Shown here: positions 27,649-36,361 of the stretch, in pieces
How the letters are laid out: each line of letters opens with the position of its first letter
How positions within the stretch are numbered: the first letter of the stretch is position 1
NCBI RefSeq assembly: GCF_004785935.1
Contig: NZ_SRRP01000001.1
Location: 372,001-436,000, forward strand
DNA from: Streptococcus rubneri
GTDB taxonomy: Bacteria; Bacillota; Bacilli; Lactobacillales; Streptococcaceae
Direction: 5' to 3'
Length of the DNA stretch: 64,000 bases
Notes under the pieces: model-generated
Database searches by the model: none
What the model saw: the letters and a program-made list of their open reading frames with translations, nothing else
Told to the model about the DNA's origin: nothing
Translations under genes and position numbers: made by a program

Positions 27649-28140
27649 ATGGATGCATATCAAAAAGTCAAAGACAGATTAGACCAACTCGGTATTAATT
27701 TTGATGTGGTGGAACACCCACCGGCATTAACCACTGAGCAGGCCGATTCCTATATTGAAGGTCTAGAAGGGGTCCGGACCAAATCCATGTTTTTGACAAA
27801 CAAAAAGAAAACCCAGTACTATCTGCTTATCATGGATGACCAGAAACCCTTGGATATGGAGGATTTCAAAGACCAAGTAGGAGCCAATCGGATCCGTATG
27901 GCTTCAACTGAATCTCTGGCAGAAAAAATGCAATTACCAGCTGGGACAGTATCTCCTTTTGGCTTGTTAAACAATGAAGAAAAGGATATTCTCGTCTATT
28001 TTGATCAGGACATTGTGTCAGAGGAAATCATGACCTTCCATCCTAACACGAATGAAAAGACGATCTTTATCAAAACCCAAGACCTATTCCGCTTTTTAGA
28101 ATCTATTGATTTTAATTATGAAATACTAACCTTGCCATAG
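27649..28140 (+). CDS. Aminoacyl-tRNA deacylase, YbaK/ProX domain (PrdX-like)
   Basis: 163 residues, a free-standing editing domain related to the INS domain of prolyl-tRNA synthetase. The signature HPPALTTEQADSYIEG with VRTKSMFLTNKKK is that of the proline-tRNA-ligase-associated (PrdX/ProXp-ala) group, which hydrolyses mischarged Ala-tRNA(Pro). The closing segment YFDQDIVSEEIMTFHPNTNE is typical. It is followed 21 bases later by a rhodanese gene with its own ribosome site, so the two may be co-transcribed. Confidence 0.85.
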   Translation: MDAYQKVKDRLDQLGINFDVVEHPPALTTEQADSYIEGLEGVRTKSMFLTNKKKTQYYLLIMDDQKPLDMEDFKDQVGANRIRMASTESLAEKMQLPAGTVSPFGLLNNEEKDILVYFDQDIVSEEIMTFHPNTNEKTIFIKTQDLFRFLESIDFNYEILTLP

Positions 28141-28161
28141 TGGCATTAAAAAGGAGAAATG

Positions 28162-28443
28162 ATGAAAGAAATTCCATTTAATGAGTTTTTAGAAAAATAC
28201 CAAGCAGGAGAAATCCAAGTTGTTGATGTCCGTGAACAGGCCGAATACGATGCCGTCCATTTGGATGGAGTGCTTTTGCTTCCTCTGTCTGAATTGCTAG
28301 ATCGCTATACTGAGCTAGATAAAGATCAAGCCTATTATGTCATCTGTAAGTCGGGTGGCCGTTCAGGAAGAGCTTGTCAATTTTTGGAAGAAGCGGGCTA
28401 TGATGTAACCAACGTCCAAGGGGGCATGGATGCTCTTGAATAA
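28162..28443 (+). CDS. Single-domain rhodanese
   Basis: 93 residues. The second of two adjacent ATGs is chosen because AAGGAG is 5 bases before it and only 2 before the first. The active-site loop is CKSGGRSGR with the catalytic Cys near residue 66. VVDVREQAEYDAVHLDGVLLLP is the usual opening motif, interrupted here for brevity. It carries persulfide sulfur; partners are unknown. ThiI in this genome lacks its own rhodanese domain, so a link is conceivable but not shown. Confidence 0.9.
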   Translation: MKEIPFNEFLEKYQAGEIQVVDVREQAEYDAVHLDGVLLLPLSELLDRYTELDKDQAYYVICKSGGRSGRACQFLEEAGYDVTNVQGGMDALE

Positions 28444-28549
28444 GAGGGGGCATCTTCCATGTCTAGTCATTGGTGAATCGAATGGCCATTGAAAAAGCCC
28501 TAAAATTTTTATATAATGGACGGGTATATCTATTTTAAGGAGACAGTAT

Positions 28550-29872
28550 ATGAAGAAACAAGATTGGCTTAATCAATTCCAAGCTGTAAATGGACGACCG
28601 GCTACAGAAGCAGAGGTTGCTCAAGCTTTAGCTACTGGTGAATTTCAAGACGAGTGGGTGGGCCAGCCTGCTCCAGCAGCTCCAAACTTTGTGGCAGCCC
28701 CAGTGGCTCCGGATCAAGTGACTCCAAACTTTGTGGGAGCCCCAGCATCTCCTGATGAGGTGGCCTCACAGTTAGGCACGATTCCAGTATGGCCGGAAGC
28801 AGAAGCACCATCAGTAGCCCCAGCTCCAGAGGCACCAGTAGCTCCGGCGCCAGGATTTACTCCAGCTCCAGAGGCACCAGTAGCTCCGGCGCCAGGATTT
28901 ACTCCAGCTCCAGAGGAAGCAGTAGCTCCGGCGTCAGGATTTACTCCAGCTCCAGAGGCACCAGTAGCTCCGGCGCCAGGATTTACTCCAGCTCCAGAGG
29001 CACCAGTAGGTCAAGCGCCAGGATTTACTCCAGCTCCAGAAGCACCAGTAGGTCAAGCGCCGACACAAGCAGCTCCTCAATTTGGCTCTGCTTCAGTCAA
29101 CACAGTGGGTCAACAGTTTGGGACACCTGTCCAAGGTGGGAACTTCCAACAAGCTCCTCAACAACAACCTCAACCAGGATTTGGTCAAGTGACACCTGGT
29201 CAAGGATTTGAGCAAGTAGGCTACCAAGGCCAAGCGCCAGCGGGACAACCTTACTATAGTCAATCGGTTCAACCAAATGCGTTTAACCAAACGATAGGAG
29301 GTTTCTGGTCATGGTTTGTGTCAGCTTTGATTCGTCCAACTGCTAAGCAACCGGTGAATATCTTAAACGGCTTGTTGCACTATGCTCTAACGGCTCTCTT
29401 GCTGACTATATCAGTCTTCTTAGTTGCCAACACGGTGACTTTTGGTGAAGTAGGGTTCAGCAGTTTCTTCCTCATTATGATTGCCGTCTATTTGACCTTG
29501 TATGCTTTCCAATTTGGAGGCTTCTTCGTTCGTCGTGTGGTCTTGCAAGATCAGGAGTTTGGCTATAAACAATCCTTTGATTTGTTTGCTCGCTTATCCA
29601 TTTATGCCTTGCCAGGATCTCTTTTGGTCTTACTTATGACTCTTATCCGATTCTATGATGGCTTTAGCTTTTTCATCTTCCTCCTGATTGCATTATTTGG
29701 TGCAGGAACTTCTTACATCACGTATGAAGGGTTAAACAAAACCAAGTTAAAAATGGACAAGTTCTTCTTGCTCCTTGCATCCTTCACTGTGTATCTAGCC
29801 ATCTTAATCTTGGTGATCATCATTGATCGCTATCTCTTGTCTCAAATCTCTATCTTCTACTTACCAATCTAA
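28550..29872 (+). CDS. Membrane protein with Pro/Ala-rich 14-residue repeats (DUF6574-like)
   Basis: 440 residues. A short N-terminal module (WLNQFQAVNGRPATEAEVAQ) of the kind seen in streptococcal zinc-ribbon-less DUF6574 proteins precedes a long Pro/Ala/Gln-rich stretch. That stretch includes five and a half copies of APVAPAPGFTPAPE (about residues 94-170). Five membrane segments follow from about residue 270 to the end. The repeat part is presumably cytoplasmic and flexible. It is probably transcribed with ldcB, 27 bases downstream. Function unknown. Confidence 0.8.
   Translation: MKKQDWLNQFQAVNGRPATEAEVAQALATGEFQDEWVGQPAPAAPNFVAAPVAPDQVTPNFVGAPASPDEVASQLGTIPVWPEAEAPSVAPAPEAPVAPAPGFTPAPEAPVAPAPGFTPAPEEAVAPASGFTPAPEAPVAPAPGFTPAPEAPVGQAPGFTPAPEAPVGQAPTQAAPQFGSASVNTVGQQFGTPVQGGNFQQAPQQQPQPGFGQVTPGQGFEQVGYQGQAPAGQPYYSQSVQPNAFNQTIGGFWSWFVSALIRPTAKQPVNILNGLLHYALTALLLTISVFLVANTVTFGEVGFSSFFLIMIAVYLTLYAFQFGGFFVRRVVLQDQEFGYKQSFDLFARLSIYALPGSLLVLLMTLIRFYDGFSFFIFLLIALFGAGTSYITYEGLNKTKLKMDKFFLLLASFTVYLAILILVIIIDRYLLSQISIFYLPI
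28829..29061 (+). repeat. 42-bp tandem repeat inside the Pro-rich coding region
   Basis: Five full 42-bp units start at 28829, 28871, 28913, 28955 and 28997, followed by a partial one. The first two are identical over nearly all positions; unit 3 has diverged (EEAVAPAS), and unit 5 changes VAPAP to VGQAP. The number of units is likely to vary between strains through slippage. Confidence 0.92.
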
Positions 29873-29899
29873 GTGAGAGGATAGAAGTGAGGAATCATA

Positions 29900-30673
29900 A
29901 TGAAAGTAAAAATCACAACCCTTAGCTTGGCTTGCCTAGCTATTATAGCTCTAGGGGCCTGTAGTCATGATAAGGAATCTAAAAACAGCTCTATAAAAGA
30001 GCCTGCCTCTAGCAAACAGGTAGCACAGTCATCAAGTAGGAAAGTAACTAGTGCTTCTGAAGAGACCTCTTCTCAAGGAAGTCAAAAGTCTGCTAAAAAG
30101 GCAGGAGAAGTCACGGTGGATCAAGGTGTTTCCTTCAATGGCTCTTATTACAGTGTCCAAGGGAAGTCTGGTGATATCGTGATTGCTAACAAGCACTATC
30201 CCTTAGCAGCAGACTACAATCCAGGTGAGGATCCGACAGCTCTTGCGGCCTTGCACGAGTTGATTGCGGCCATGCAGGCTGAAGGTTATGCCATCAGTGA
30301 TCAGTACAGTGGTTTCCGTAGTTATGAGACCCAGGTTGGCCTTTACCAAAGCTATGTGGATCAAGATGGTGTCGACGCAGCAGACCGATATTCAGCTCGT
30401 CCTGGCTATAGCGAGCACCAGACAGGTCTAGCATTTGACCTCATCGATACCAGTGGCAATCTGGTCCAAGAACCAGGCGCCAGCAAATGGTTGCTTAAGA
30501 ATGCTGCCAAGTATGGCTTTATCGTCCGTTATCAAGAAGGAAAAGAAGCGAGCACTGGCTACATGCCTGAAAGCTGGCACCTTCGCTATATCGGAGAAGA
30601 TGCAAAAGATGTCGCAGCCTCAGGAAAAAGCTTAGAAGAATACTTCAACTTTACCGGTGGCGACTACGAATAA
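29900..30673 (+). CDS. ldcB: LD-carboxypeptidase LdcB/DacB-type lipoprotein
   Basis: 257 residues. The lipoprotein signal ends LGAC (Cys21), followed by a Ser-rich linker (residues 25-70) and a VanY-like zinc peptidase domain. Zn and catalytic motifs: SGFRSYETQVGLYQ, SEHQTGLAFDLID (HxxxxxxD) and ESWHLRYIG. It trims the D-Ala from tetrapeptide stems of peptidoglycan at the outer membrane face, shaping the wall. The lspA gene at 12064 would process it. Confidence 0.92.
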   Translation: MKVKITTLSLACLAIIALGACSHDKESKNSSIKEPASSKQVAQSSSRKVTSASEETSSQGSQKSAKKAGEVTVDQGVSFNGSYYSVQGKSGDIVIANKHYPLAADYNPGEDPTALAALHELIAAMQAEGYAISDQYSGFRSYETQVGLYQSYVDQDGVDAADRYSARPGYSEHQTGLAFDLIDTSGNLVQEPGASKWLLKNAAKYGFIVRYQEGKEASTGYMPESWHLRYIGEDAKDVAASGKSLEEYFNFTGGDYE

Positions 30674-30679
30674 CAAGAA

Positions 30680-30717
30680 AACCGCTCTTTCAGGAAGCCT
30701 GAAGGAGCGGTATTTTT
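30680..30717 (+). terminator. Terminator after ldcB
   Basis: ACCGCTC and GAGCGGT with inner TTCAG/CTGAA pairing, followed by a T-run. Confidence 0.85.
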
Positions 30718-30733
30718 ATACTGAGAAGTACAA

Positions 30734-30762
30734 GAAAAAACCACTGCCAAGTGGAAGTGGTT
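30734..30762 (-). terminator. Terminator after rpmE2
   Basis: On the minus strand AAAACCACT pairs with AGTGGTTTT, followed by T's. Confidence 0.82.
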
Positions 30763-30774
30763 TTGATTGGTTTC

Positions 30775-31017
30775 TTATTTGAGACCGTATTTTTTGTTGA
30801 AACGATCCACGCGTCCATCTGCTTGAGTGAACTTTTGACGTCCAGTGTAGAATGGGTGTGAGTCTGATGAAATTTCAACACGGATCAATGGGTAAGTTTC
30901 ACCTTCGAATTCAACAGTCTCGCTAGAGTACTTAGTTGAACCACTAAGGAACTTGTAACCAGTAGTAGTGTCCATGAAGACAACAGGGCGATATTCTGGA
31001 TGGATATCTTTTTTCAT
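30775..31017 (-). CDS. rpmE2: 50S ribosomal protein L31 type B
   Basis: 80 residues from the ATG at 31017, giving [16 protein letters not shown]; a longer in-frame opening to 31059 is not conserved. It lacks the CxxC zinc ribbon of type A L31, so it is the zinc-independent paralogue that is typical of, and often the only L31 in, streptococci. AAAGGAAA precedes the start on the minus strand. Confidence 0.95.
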   Translation of the reverse strand: MKKDIHPEYRPVVFMDTTTGYKFLSGSTKYSSETVEFEGETYPLIRVEISSDSHPFYTGRQKFTQADGRVDRFNKKYGLK

Positions 31018-31248
31018 TTTGCAATATTTCCTTTCTGCCATGGTCTCTTTCCGAGCCATAGATTGTTACTAAGCTAGTTTATCAAAAACAAAAGAGTTTG
31101 GCAAGGATTTTTACCAAATTTTTCGCGTTTTATAAAGAAAAAAGAGTGGAGGAAGCCCATTATTCAAAGATGGGATTCTCATCCACTCTAACTTACTTTA
31201 TCTCCTATAAAGTGAAGTACATGTTGTAACTGTTAAACAGATCTTGAC

Positions 31249-31884
31249 TTATTCTTGACCAGATTCGGTTGTTTGTTCCACTTGCTCCGTTTCAACAGCT
31301 TGTTCAACCTGCGCTGGTTGAGCTGGTTGTTCTGGTGTAGGAGCAGGTTCGGCTGTTTCTTGATGGTGTTCTGTTTCCTTTTTAATTTCTTTTACAGCTG
31401 TTTGGACAGTTGAAGAAGTCACACGACCGACAGATTGAGCAAATTCTTTACTTGTAGAAGCAAGTTCCTCAAATGTTTCTTTTGTGATTTTACCCCCTGA
31501 CATAGCTAAGAGCCCCGTAGCTACAGTCGCAATGGCTGCTAGTAAGCAAAGAATTAAACCAAAGCCAAGTGAAATTCCAAAGCCACCAAAATTAACAGCA
31601 TATTTATTAATATTGATTACATCAATAATTGAAATGATTGTTTGAATAGCTCCAATAACGATTACACCAATTGCAAAAGGTTTTTCCATAGGTTTTTCAT
31701 AGTTTTTTAAACAAGAAAGAACAATGGCTCCAATTGCAAGGAAAATAATTAACCAACCATCTCCTTGGGTACCACTGACCGTCATGCTCCCCAATGCTCC
31801 AGCTGAAGCTGTGGCCCAAGGTAAAAAACTACCCAAAATTGCAGCTGCAGATGCAGCAATGATAAAAATACGATTTTTATTCAT
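31249..31884 (-). CDS. Hypothetical four-span membrane protein
   Basis: 211 residues from the ATG at 31884, behind AAAGGAGACAA. Four hydrophobic segments occupy residues 4-140, opening with an Ala-rich helix and GSFLPWAT and containing two Gly/Ile-rich helices. The hydrophilic C-terminal 70 residues are rich in Glu, Gln, Thr and Pro (EQPAQPAQVEQAVETEQ). This resembles small streptococcal membrane proteins of unknown function. It is monocistronic. Confidence 0.7.
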   Translation of the reverse strand: MNKNRIFIIAASAAAILGSFLPWATASAGALGSMTVSGTQGDGWLIIFLAIGAIVLSCLKNYEKPMEKPFAIGVIVIGAIQTIISIIDVININKYAVNFGGFGISLGFGLILCLLAAIATVATGLLAMSGGKITKETFEELASTSKEFAQSVGRVTSSTVQTAVKEIKKETEHHQETAEPAPTPEQPAQPAQVEQAVETEQVEQTTESGQE

Positions 31885-32011
31885 AAGTTGTCTCCTTTTT
31901 TTCTGTCTATTATAGCATATTTTTCCTTTATCTGAATAGTAAATTTTGGAAATTGCTTGATAATAGGCTTCATTCTTTAGCAATCATTCGGTATTTATCC
32001 TTTTTTGAAAA

Positions 32012-32055
32012 AAACAGGTGAATTATCTCTATTTTGAGATTTTTCACCTGTTTGG
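32012..32055. terminator. Terminator after the DHH phosphoesterase gene
   Basis: AACAGGTGAA and TTCACCTGTT with an inner ATCTC/GAGAT stem. T/A runs on both sides allow function on both strands. Confidence 0.85.
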
Positions 32056-32070
32056 AATGAAATGATACCC

Positions 32071-33009
32071 TTATTTATTTTTAGCTACTTCCTGCATTTC
32101 ACGATAGATTTGGTCATTCTCTTCTAAGGAATATGAGTTGGCGCCACTAGCTAGTGGGTGGCCTCCTCCACCATGGCGTTTAGCAATCTCGTTAATGACC
32201 AGGTTCTTACTCCGCATCCTCACACGGTAGTGTCCATCAGCTTGCTCGACAAAGATGGCCCAGAGAGTGACATCCTCGATCCGTCCAGGCGCAGCAACGA
32301 TAGTAGCAGTTTCCGCATCGTTAATCTGGTATTCCTTGAGTAGGTCTTGCGTAAGGACCACTCGACTAGCTCCGTTCACATCGATCTCAAGATTGTCATA
32401 TACATAGCTTTGGAGCTTGGCGATCTTAAAGCTCATGCTATCCATCTGGCGGGACAGTCCTGCAAAGTCAAAGTCAAGCTTCCGCAAGCGAGCAGCCATT
32501 TCAAAGGTACGGGTAGTGGTAGAAGGGTAGAGGAAGCGGCCCGTATCACCGACAATACCTGCATAAAGCAAGCGTGCGGCTTCAGGACTGATTTCTAAGT
32601 TATTTTCTAGGGCAAACAGAGTGATGAGCTCACTCGTTGAGCTGGAGGAGGTATCGACCCAGAGAAAATCGCCATAGGCATCGTCGTTTGGATGGTGATC
32701 AATCTTGATAAGGAAGCCACCATTTGCATACCGTTTGTCATCAATGCGAGGAGTATTGGCCGTATCACAGACAATGACCAGGGCATTTTCATACTCTTCA
32801 TCTGATACGCTATCCATGCTAGCCATCCAAGCAAGAGTTGGTTCATTAAAGCCTGTTGCTAATACTTTCTTGTCAGGAAAGTTGGTCCGGATGATTTCTT
32901 TGAGCCCCACCTGGCTACCAATCGCATCTGGATCTGGATTCATATGGCGGTGAAGGATAATCGTCTGGTATGTTTTGATTTTTTCTAAAATTTCATGTGT
33001 ATGTTGCAT
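32071..33009 (-). CDS. DHH/DHHA1 phosphoesterase (NrnA/Pde2-like)
   Basis: 312 residues. DHH-superfamily metal motifs are present: HRHMNPDPDAIGSQ (motif I), VCDTANTPR (II), KIDHHPNDDAYG (III, DHH) and GDTGRFLYPST (IV), with DHHA1 RHGGGGHPLASG near residue 285. In the pneumococcus the closely similar Pde2 degrades pApA to AMP and takes part in cyclic di-AMP turnover; related NrnA enzymes act as nanoRNases and pAp phosphatases. Either role fits. It is monocistronic. Confidence 0.88.
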   Translation of the reverse strand: MQHTHEILEKIKTYQTIILHRHMNPDPDAIGSQVGLKEIIRTNFPDKKVLATGFNEPTLAWMASMDSVSDEEYENALVIVCDTANTPRIDDKRYANGGFLIKIDHHPNDDAYGDFLWVDTSSSSTSELITLFALENNLEISPEAARLLYAGIVGDTGRFLYPSTTTRTFEMAARLRKLDFDFAGLSRQMDSMSFKIAKLQSYVYDNLEIDVNGASRVVLTQDLLKEYQINDAETATIVAAPGRIEDVTLWAIFVEQADGHYRVRMRSKNLVINEIAKRHGGGGHPLASGANSYSLEENDQIYREMQEVAKNK

Positions 33010-33526
33010 GGGTCACCTCGAGTATTTCTTCTTCAATTTTAGCATAAGAGAGAGTAGTCCAGCAACTATTTCTAATAGTTAGAGTCACCAGTCTGATAGA
33101 AACTAAGAGTCAAGAGGCCTTTTACTTTAGATTGATATTTTGGTAGAGTGGAGTAGATAGATGGATTTTTGAGAGAAATAGCATATAGTAGAAATAAAAA
33201 GTAGTGCGGAAAAAGCATAAGAGTTAGCTGTAAGATTAAAAAGCAGTAGGGATGCACTTTCAGGAGTTGCATCAGCTACAAATAAAGAGATTCAAGAAGA
33301 GAACAAGGGTGATTGACCATTTTTTGAAACAAAGCTGAGCATAATAAAGATGGCTTTTTAAATAGTCCGAGACTTCCTTTGGGATAGGTATTTTGCTAGG
33401 ATGTCTTAAACTTGCTCATAGTTGATTTTAGTCTAAACACGATCATTTCCTTTCAATAAGAAAGGATTCATGCAAAATATGGGCGAAAGTGGTATAATGT
33501 CTAAAGATTAGTATTTGGAGGAAATT
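33010..33526. other. 517-bp intergenic region with no convincing gene
   Basis: Open frames are short and interrupted. The best is a start-less stretch of about 30 codons ending at about 33315 (ALSGVASATNKEIQEENKGD), which may be a remnant. There is a 7-bp hairpin at 33064-33080. Near the right end TGGTATAAT (33490-33498) is the likely flavodoxin promoter. Confidence 0.5.
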
Positions 33527-33970
33527 ATGACATTAGCAAAGATTGTTTTTGCAAGTATGACAGGAAATACAGAAGAGATTGCGGATATCGTTGCAGATAA
33601 GTTTCGTGATCTTGGTGTCGAAGTAGAAGTCGACGAATGTACAACAGTAGACGCAGAGGACTTTCTTGAGGCTGATATTGCAATCGTAGCGACCTATACC
33701 TACGGTGATGGTGAGCTTCCTGACGAAATCGTAGACTTTTATGAAGACTTAGCTGGTCTAGATTTGAAGGGCAAGATCTACGGTGTTGTTGGCTCAGGGG
33801 ACACTTTCTACGATGAGTTCTGTAAAGCAGTAGATGACTTTGATCGTGTCTTTGCGACGACAGGAGCTGTCAAAGGTTCTGAGTGTGTCAAAGTAGATCT
33901 ATCAGCTGAAGACGAAGATATTGAAAAACTTGAAGCCTTTGCGGAAGCCTTAGTAGCAAAAGCAGGATAA
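33527..33970 (+). CDS. Flavodoxin
   Basis: 147 residues, short-chain class. The start at 33527 follows TTGGAGGAAATT. The FMN phosphate loop is ASMTGNTEEIAD (about residues 9-20), and the isoalloxazine loops are TYTYGDGELPDE and GSGDTFYDEFCKA. It is a low-potential electron carrier. The monocistronic unit ends at a hairpin terminator. Confidence 0.95.
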   Translation: MTLAKIVFASMTGNTEEIADIVADKFRDLGVEVEVDECTTVDAEDFLEADIAIVATYTYGDGELPDEIVDFYEDLAGLDLKGKIYGVVGSGDTFYDEFCKAVDDFDRVFATTGAVKGSECVKVDLSAEDEDIEKLEAFAEALVAKAG

Positions 33971-33984
33971 GCCATTAGAATAAG

Positions 33985-34016
33985 AAGTGTTTGCCGAGAG
34001 CAGACACTTTTTTGCT
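33985..34016 (+). terminator. Terminator after flavodoxin
   Basis: A 10-bp stem, AAGTGTTTGC (33985-33994) with GCAGACACTT (34000-34009), loop CGAGA, then T-run. Confidence 0.82.
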
Positions 34017-34101
34017 TGCTGAATCTATTAGCTGTCCCCATAGCACTAGAAAGAAGAGCATTTTTTTGATAAAATGGGAAACAATATAGAAGGAGACCAG
34101 T

Positions 34102-34392
34102 ATGGAATTAGGAAAGATTCGCCAAGAGATTGATGCTATTGATCAACAGCTTGTCAGCCTATTAGAACATCGAATGCAGTGTGTTGAGAGAGTGATTCGC
34201 TATAAGCAGGCCCACCAAATTTCAGTCTTGGATAAAGGGAGAGAAGAAGAGATTCTAGAGCGTGTCGCAAGTCAAGTCAAGGATCAGAGATACAAAGCAT
34301 CGATCGTCGCATCCTTTCATGACCTCTTAGAAGTTTCTAGAGACTATCAAAAGAGTCTATTGTTATCAGATGAGGAAGCAGTGGATGAATAA
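34102..34392 (+). CDS. Chorismate mutase, AroQ type
   Basis: 96 residues, all-helical AroQ fold. It shows LGKIRQEIDAIDQQLVSLL at the start, ERVIRYKQ with the active-site Arg/Lys pair, and a C-terminal helix ending EVSRDYQKSL. It rearranges chorismate to prephenate for phenylalanine and tyrosine. It is a monofunctional domain, overlapping the ClC gene by 8 bases, an arrangement common in streptococci. Confidence 0.93.
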   Translation: MELGKIRQEIDAIDQQLVSLLEHRMQCVERVIRYKQAHQISVLDKGREEEILERVASQVKDQRYKASIVASFHDLLEVSRDYQKSLLLSDEEAVDE

Positions 34393-35590
34393 ACTACGCC
34401 TCTATCTCTTTTATACGATTGATGCTCTACTAATTGGTAGTATTGTCGGAATCATTGATACTATTTTTGGACGCCTCCTTTTAGAAATCGGAGAGCTTCG
34501 CAGTGACTATCTGCTTTTTTTACTACCATTTCTAGCACCTTGCGGACTCTTTATCACCTACCTCAATCGCAGCTATGGAGGCAAGAGTCAAAAAGGGATG
34601 GAGCTCCTCTTTGAAGTGGGTGAAGGAAAGGAGAAAGACATTCCCAAGCGCTTAATCCCTTTGACTATTCTTTCTACCTGGATGACGCATCTCTTTGGTG
34701 GATCTGCTGGTCGAGAGGGAGTGGCCGTCCAGCTTGGGGGAACAGTCGCCCATGCTCTACGAAGAGATTCCCTTGGGCCCCATGCTTCGAGGATCTATTT
34801 GGTCACTGGGATGGCAGCTGGCTTCGGTGGACTCTTTCAGACGCCTCTAGCTGCTATCTTCTTTGCTATGGAGGTCTTAGTGGTTGGGAGACTGGAGTGG
34901 CGGGCTCTCTATCCTGCGACCATTGCAGCCTTTGTTGCTAGTTGGACCTCTCACACCTTGGGGCTAGAGAAGTTTACTCAAGTTATTTCAGACAAGCTCT
35001 CCCTATCGCCTCAAGTACTCCTGCAGTTGCTTCTTTTAGGAGTGATCTTTGGGCTAACAGGCAAGCTCTTTGCCTATCTCTTGGGCAAGTTTAAACAAAC
35101 TTTTGCCCACGCCTTTGTCAATCCCTATGTACGGATTGGAGTGGTCGGTCTCGGTCTGAGTGTCCTTTTGTATATCTTTGGGACAGGTCGCTATACGGGA
35201 CTAGGGACCAACCTGATCTCCTATAGCTTTGCGGGAGCTGATGGGAAGAGCTTGATCACTGGGGCAGACTGGATTCTCAAGCTCCTATTTACAGTGACAA
35301 CCATTGCTGCAGGCTATAAGGGAGGAGAAGTGACTCCGCTCTTTTCTATCGGGGCGAGTCTAGGGGTCTGGCTAGCACCTTTCTTTGGACTTCCGATTTA
35401 TCTGGTAGCCGCCTTGGGCTATGCGGCAGTCTTTGCAGGGGCAACCTCGACGACGATCGGACCGATTCTGATTGGTTGTGAAGTTTTCGGCTTTCAGTAT
35501 TGGCCAGCCTTCCTATTAGTTTGTCTGGTTGCTACCCGCCTCTTTCCAGCTTTGTCCATCTATGGGGGACAAAAAGTTTCGAAAAAGTGA
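34385..35590 (+). CDS. ClC-family chloride/fluoride channel or antiporter
   Basis: 401 residues from the ATG at 34385 inside the end of the chorismate mutase gene. About ten helices. The selectivity-filter motif GSAGREGVAVQLGG (near residue 115) keeps the gating Glu of GREGP, though the Pro is Val. A C-terminal AVFAGATSTTIGPILIGCE segment carries the pore-lining helix. There are no CBS domains. It is a paralogue of the gene at 51367-52632, with which it shares the fold but little primary sequence. Confidence 0.88.
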   Translation: MNKLRLYLFYTIDALLIGSIVGIIDTIFGRLLLEIGELRSDYLLFLLPFLAPCGLFITYLNRSYGGKSQKGMELLFEVGEGKEKDIPKRLIPLTILSTWMTHLFGGSAGREGVAVQLGGTVAHALRRDSLGPHASRIYLVTGMAAGFGGLFQTPLAAIFFAMEVLVVGRLEWRALYPATIAAFVASWTSHTLGLEKFTQVISDKLSLSPQVLLQLLLLGVIFGLTGKLFAYLLGKFKQTFAHAFVNPYVRIGVVGLGLSVLLYIFGTGRYTGLGTNLISYSFAGADGKSLITGADWILKLLFTVTTIAAGYKGGEVTPLFSIGASLGVWLAPFFGLPIYLVAALGYAAVFAGATSTTIGPILIGCEVFGFQYWPAFLLVCLVATRLFPALSIYGGQKVSKK

Positions 35591-35599
35591 GAATAGACC

Positions 35600-35628
35600 T
35601 TTACAAACGATTAAACTTTTGGTATCAT
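35600..35628 (+). promoter_or_regulatory. Promoter of rplS
   Basis: TTTACA (35600-35605), 17 bases, TATCAT (35623-35628). Confidence 0.65.
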
Positions 35629-35634
35629 AAACTT

Positions 35635-35713
35635 TGTGCGTAATGGAAGCACAAAAATACAGTTTATCCGCTGAGGGATTAGCCCTTAAGATTGACGAAG
35701 ATAGGAGAATAAA
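35635..35713 (+). promoter_or_regulatory. Ribosomal protein L19 leader
   Basis: A short structured leader between promoter and rplS, including GAGGGATTAGCCCTT, in the position of the known L19 leader of Firmicutes (autogenous control). Recognised from context; not scored against a model. Confidence 0.6.
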
Positions 35714-36061
35714 ATGAATCCATTAATCCAAAGCTTGACTGAAGGTCAACTTCGTACTGATATCCCTGCATTCCGTCCTGGTGATACTGTTCGTGTACAT
35801 GCGAAAGTTGTCGAAGGAACTCGTGAACGTATCCAGATCTTTGAAGGCGTTGTTATCGCTCGTAAAGGTCAAGGACACACTGAAATGTACACTGTTCGTA
35901 AAATCTCTAACGGTGTCGGTGTTGAACGTACATTCCCAGTACACACTCCACGTGTAGAAAAGATTGAAGTTGTACGTTACGGTAAAGTACGTCGTGCGAA
36001 ATTGTACTACCTTCGTGCATTGCAAGGTAAAGCAGCTCGTATTAAAGAAATCCGTCGTTAA
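35714..36061 (+). CDS. rplS: 50S ribosomal protein L19
   Basis: 115 residues, full length. Typical segments are [36 protein letters not shown] and the C-terminal [17 protein letters not shown]. It lies at the 30S-50S interface. Monocistronic with leader and terminator. Confidence 0.98.
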   Translation: MNPLIQSLTEGQLRTDIPAFRPGDTVRVHAKVVEGTRERIQIFEGVVIARKGQGHTEMYTVRKISNGVGVERTFPVHTPRVEKIEVVRYGKVRRAKLYYLRALQGKAARIKEIRR

Positions 36062-36070
36062 GACGAACAA

Positions 36071-36100
36071 GGAGGCGGGAGTGATCTCGCTTCTTTTTTT
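36071..36100 (+). terminator. Terminator after rplS
   Basis: GGAGGCGGGA and TCTCGCTTC around GTGA, followed by T7. Confidence 0.75.
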
Positions 36101-36104
36101 ATAG

Positions 36105-36176
36105 GTCCCCTTAGTTCAATGGATATAACAACTCCCTCCTAAGGAGTAGTTGCTGGTTCGATTCCGGCAGGGGACA
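36105..36176 (+). tRNA. tRNA-Arg (anticodon CCT)
   Basis: A complete cloverleaf: acceptor GTCCCCT/AGGGGAC, an anticodon stem ACTCC/GGAGT with loop CTCCTAA (anticodon CCU, reading AGG), and a T-loop GGTTCGATTCC. The discriminator is A and CCA is not encoded. A hairpin terminator follows. Confidence 0.96.
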
Positions 36177-36188
36177 GAAGTAGAAAAG

Positions 36189-36217
36189 AAAACACTGATT
36201 CGTCAGTGTTTTTTTGT
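36189..36217 (+). terminator. Terminator after tRNA-Arg
   Basis: AACACTGA, TTCG, TCAGTGTT, then T6. Confidence 0.88.
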
Positions 36218-36223
36218 TGGTTT

Positions 36224-36361
36224 ATGCAAGGATGGATCTTGGTGAAAGTTCTTGTATGGTATAATAGTGGAAGAAGAGAACAATTAATTTCACTTACTGA
36301 GCAGATGTGGGCTGCCTTGAGAGGAAAATTTTCAGATGATGATGTGTCACAGTTGAAATAG
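36224..36361 (+). pseudogene. Possible gene remnant of 45 codons
   Basis: Open from ATG 36224 to TAG 36361, ending EQMWAALRGKFSDDDVSQLK. The frame then continues after the stop as FIEPYIRWECGR. No ribosome site precedes it, and a -10 like sequence (36260-36265) lies within it. This looks like the tail of a decayed gene rather than a live one. Family not recognised. Confidence 0.25.

Noticed and set aside
33010-33526. A small gene or RNA in the 517-bp gap before the flavodoxin gene
   Set aside because: Only short interrupted frames and one minor hairpin were found. There is no ribosome site or terminator to support a gene.
34385-35590. The two ClC genes (34385 and 51367) as a recent duplication
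   Set aside because: They differ in length, filter motif (GREGV versus GKEGA) and neighbourhood, so they are old paralogues.
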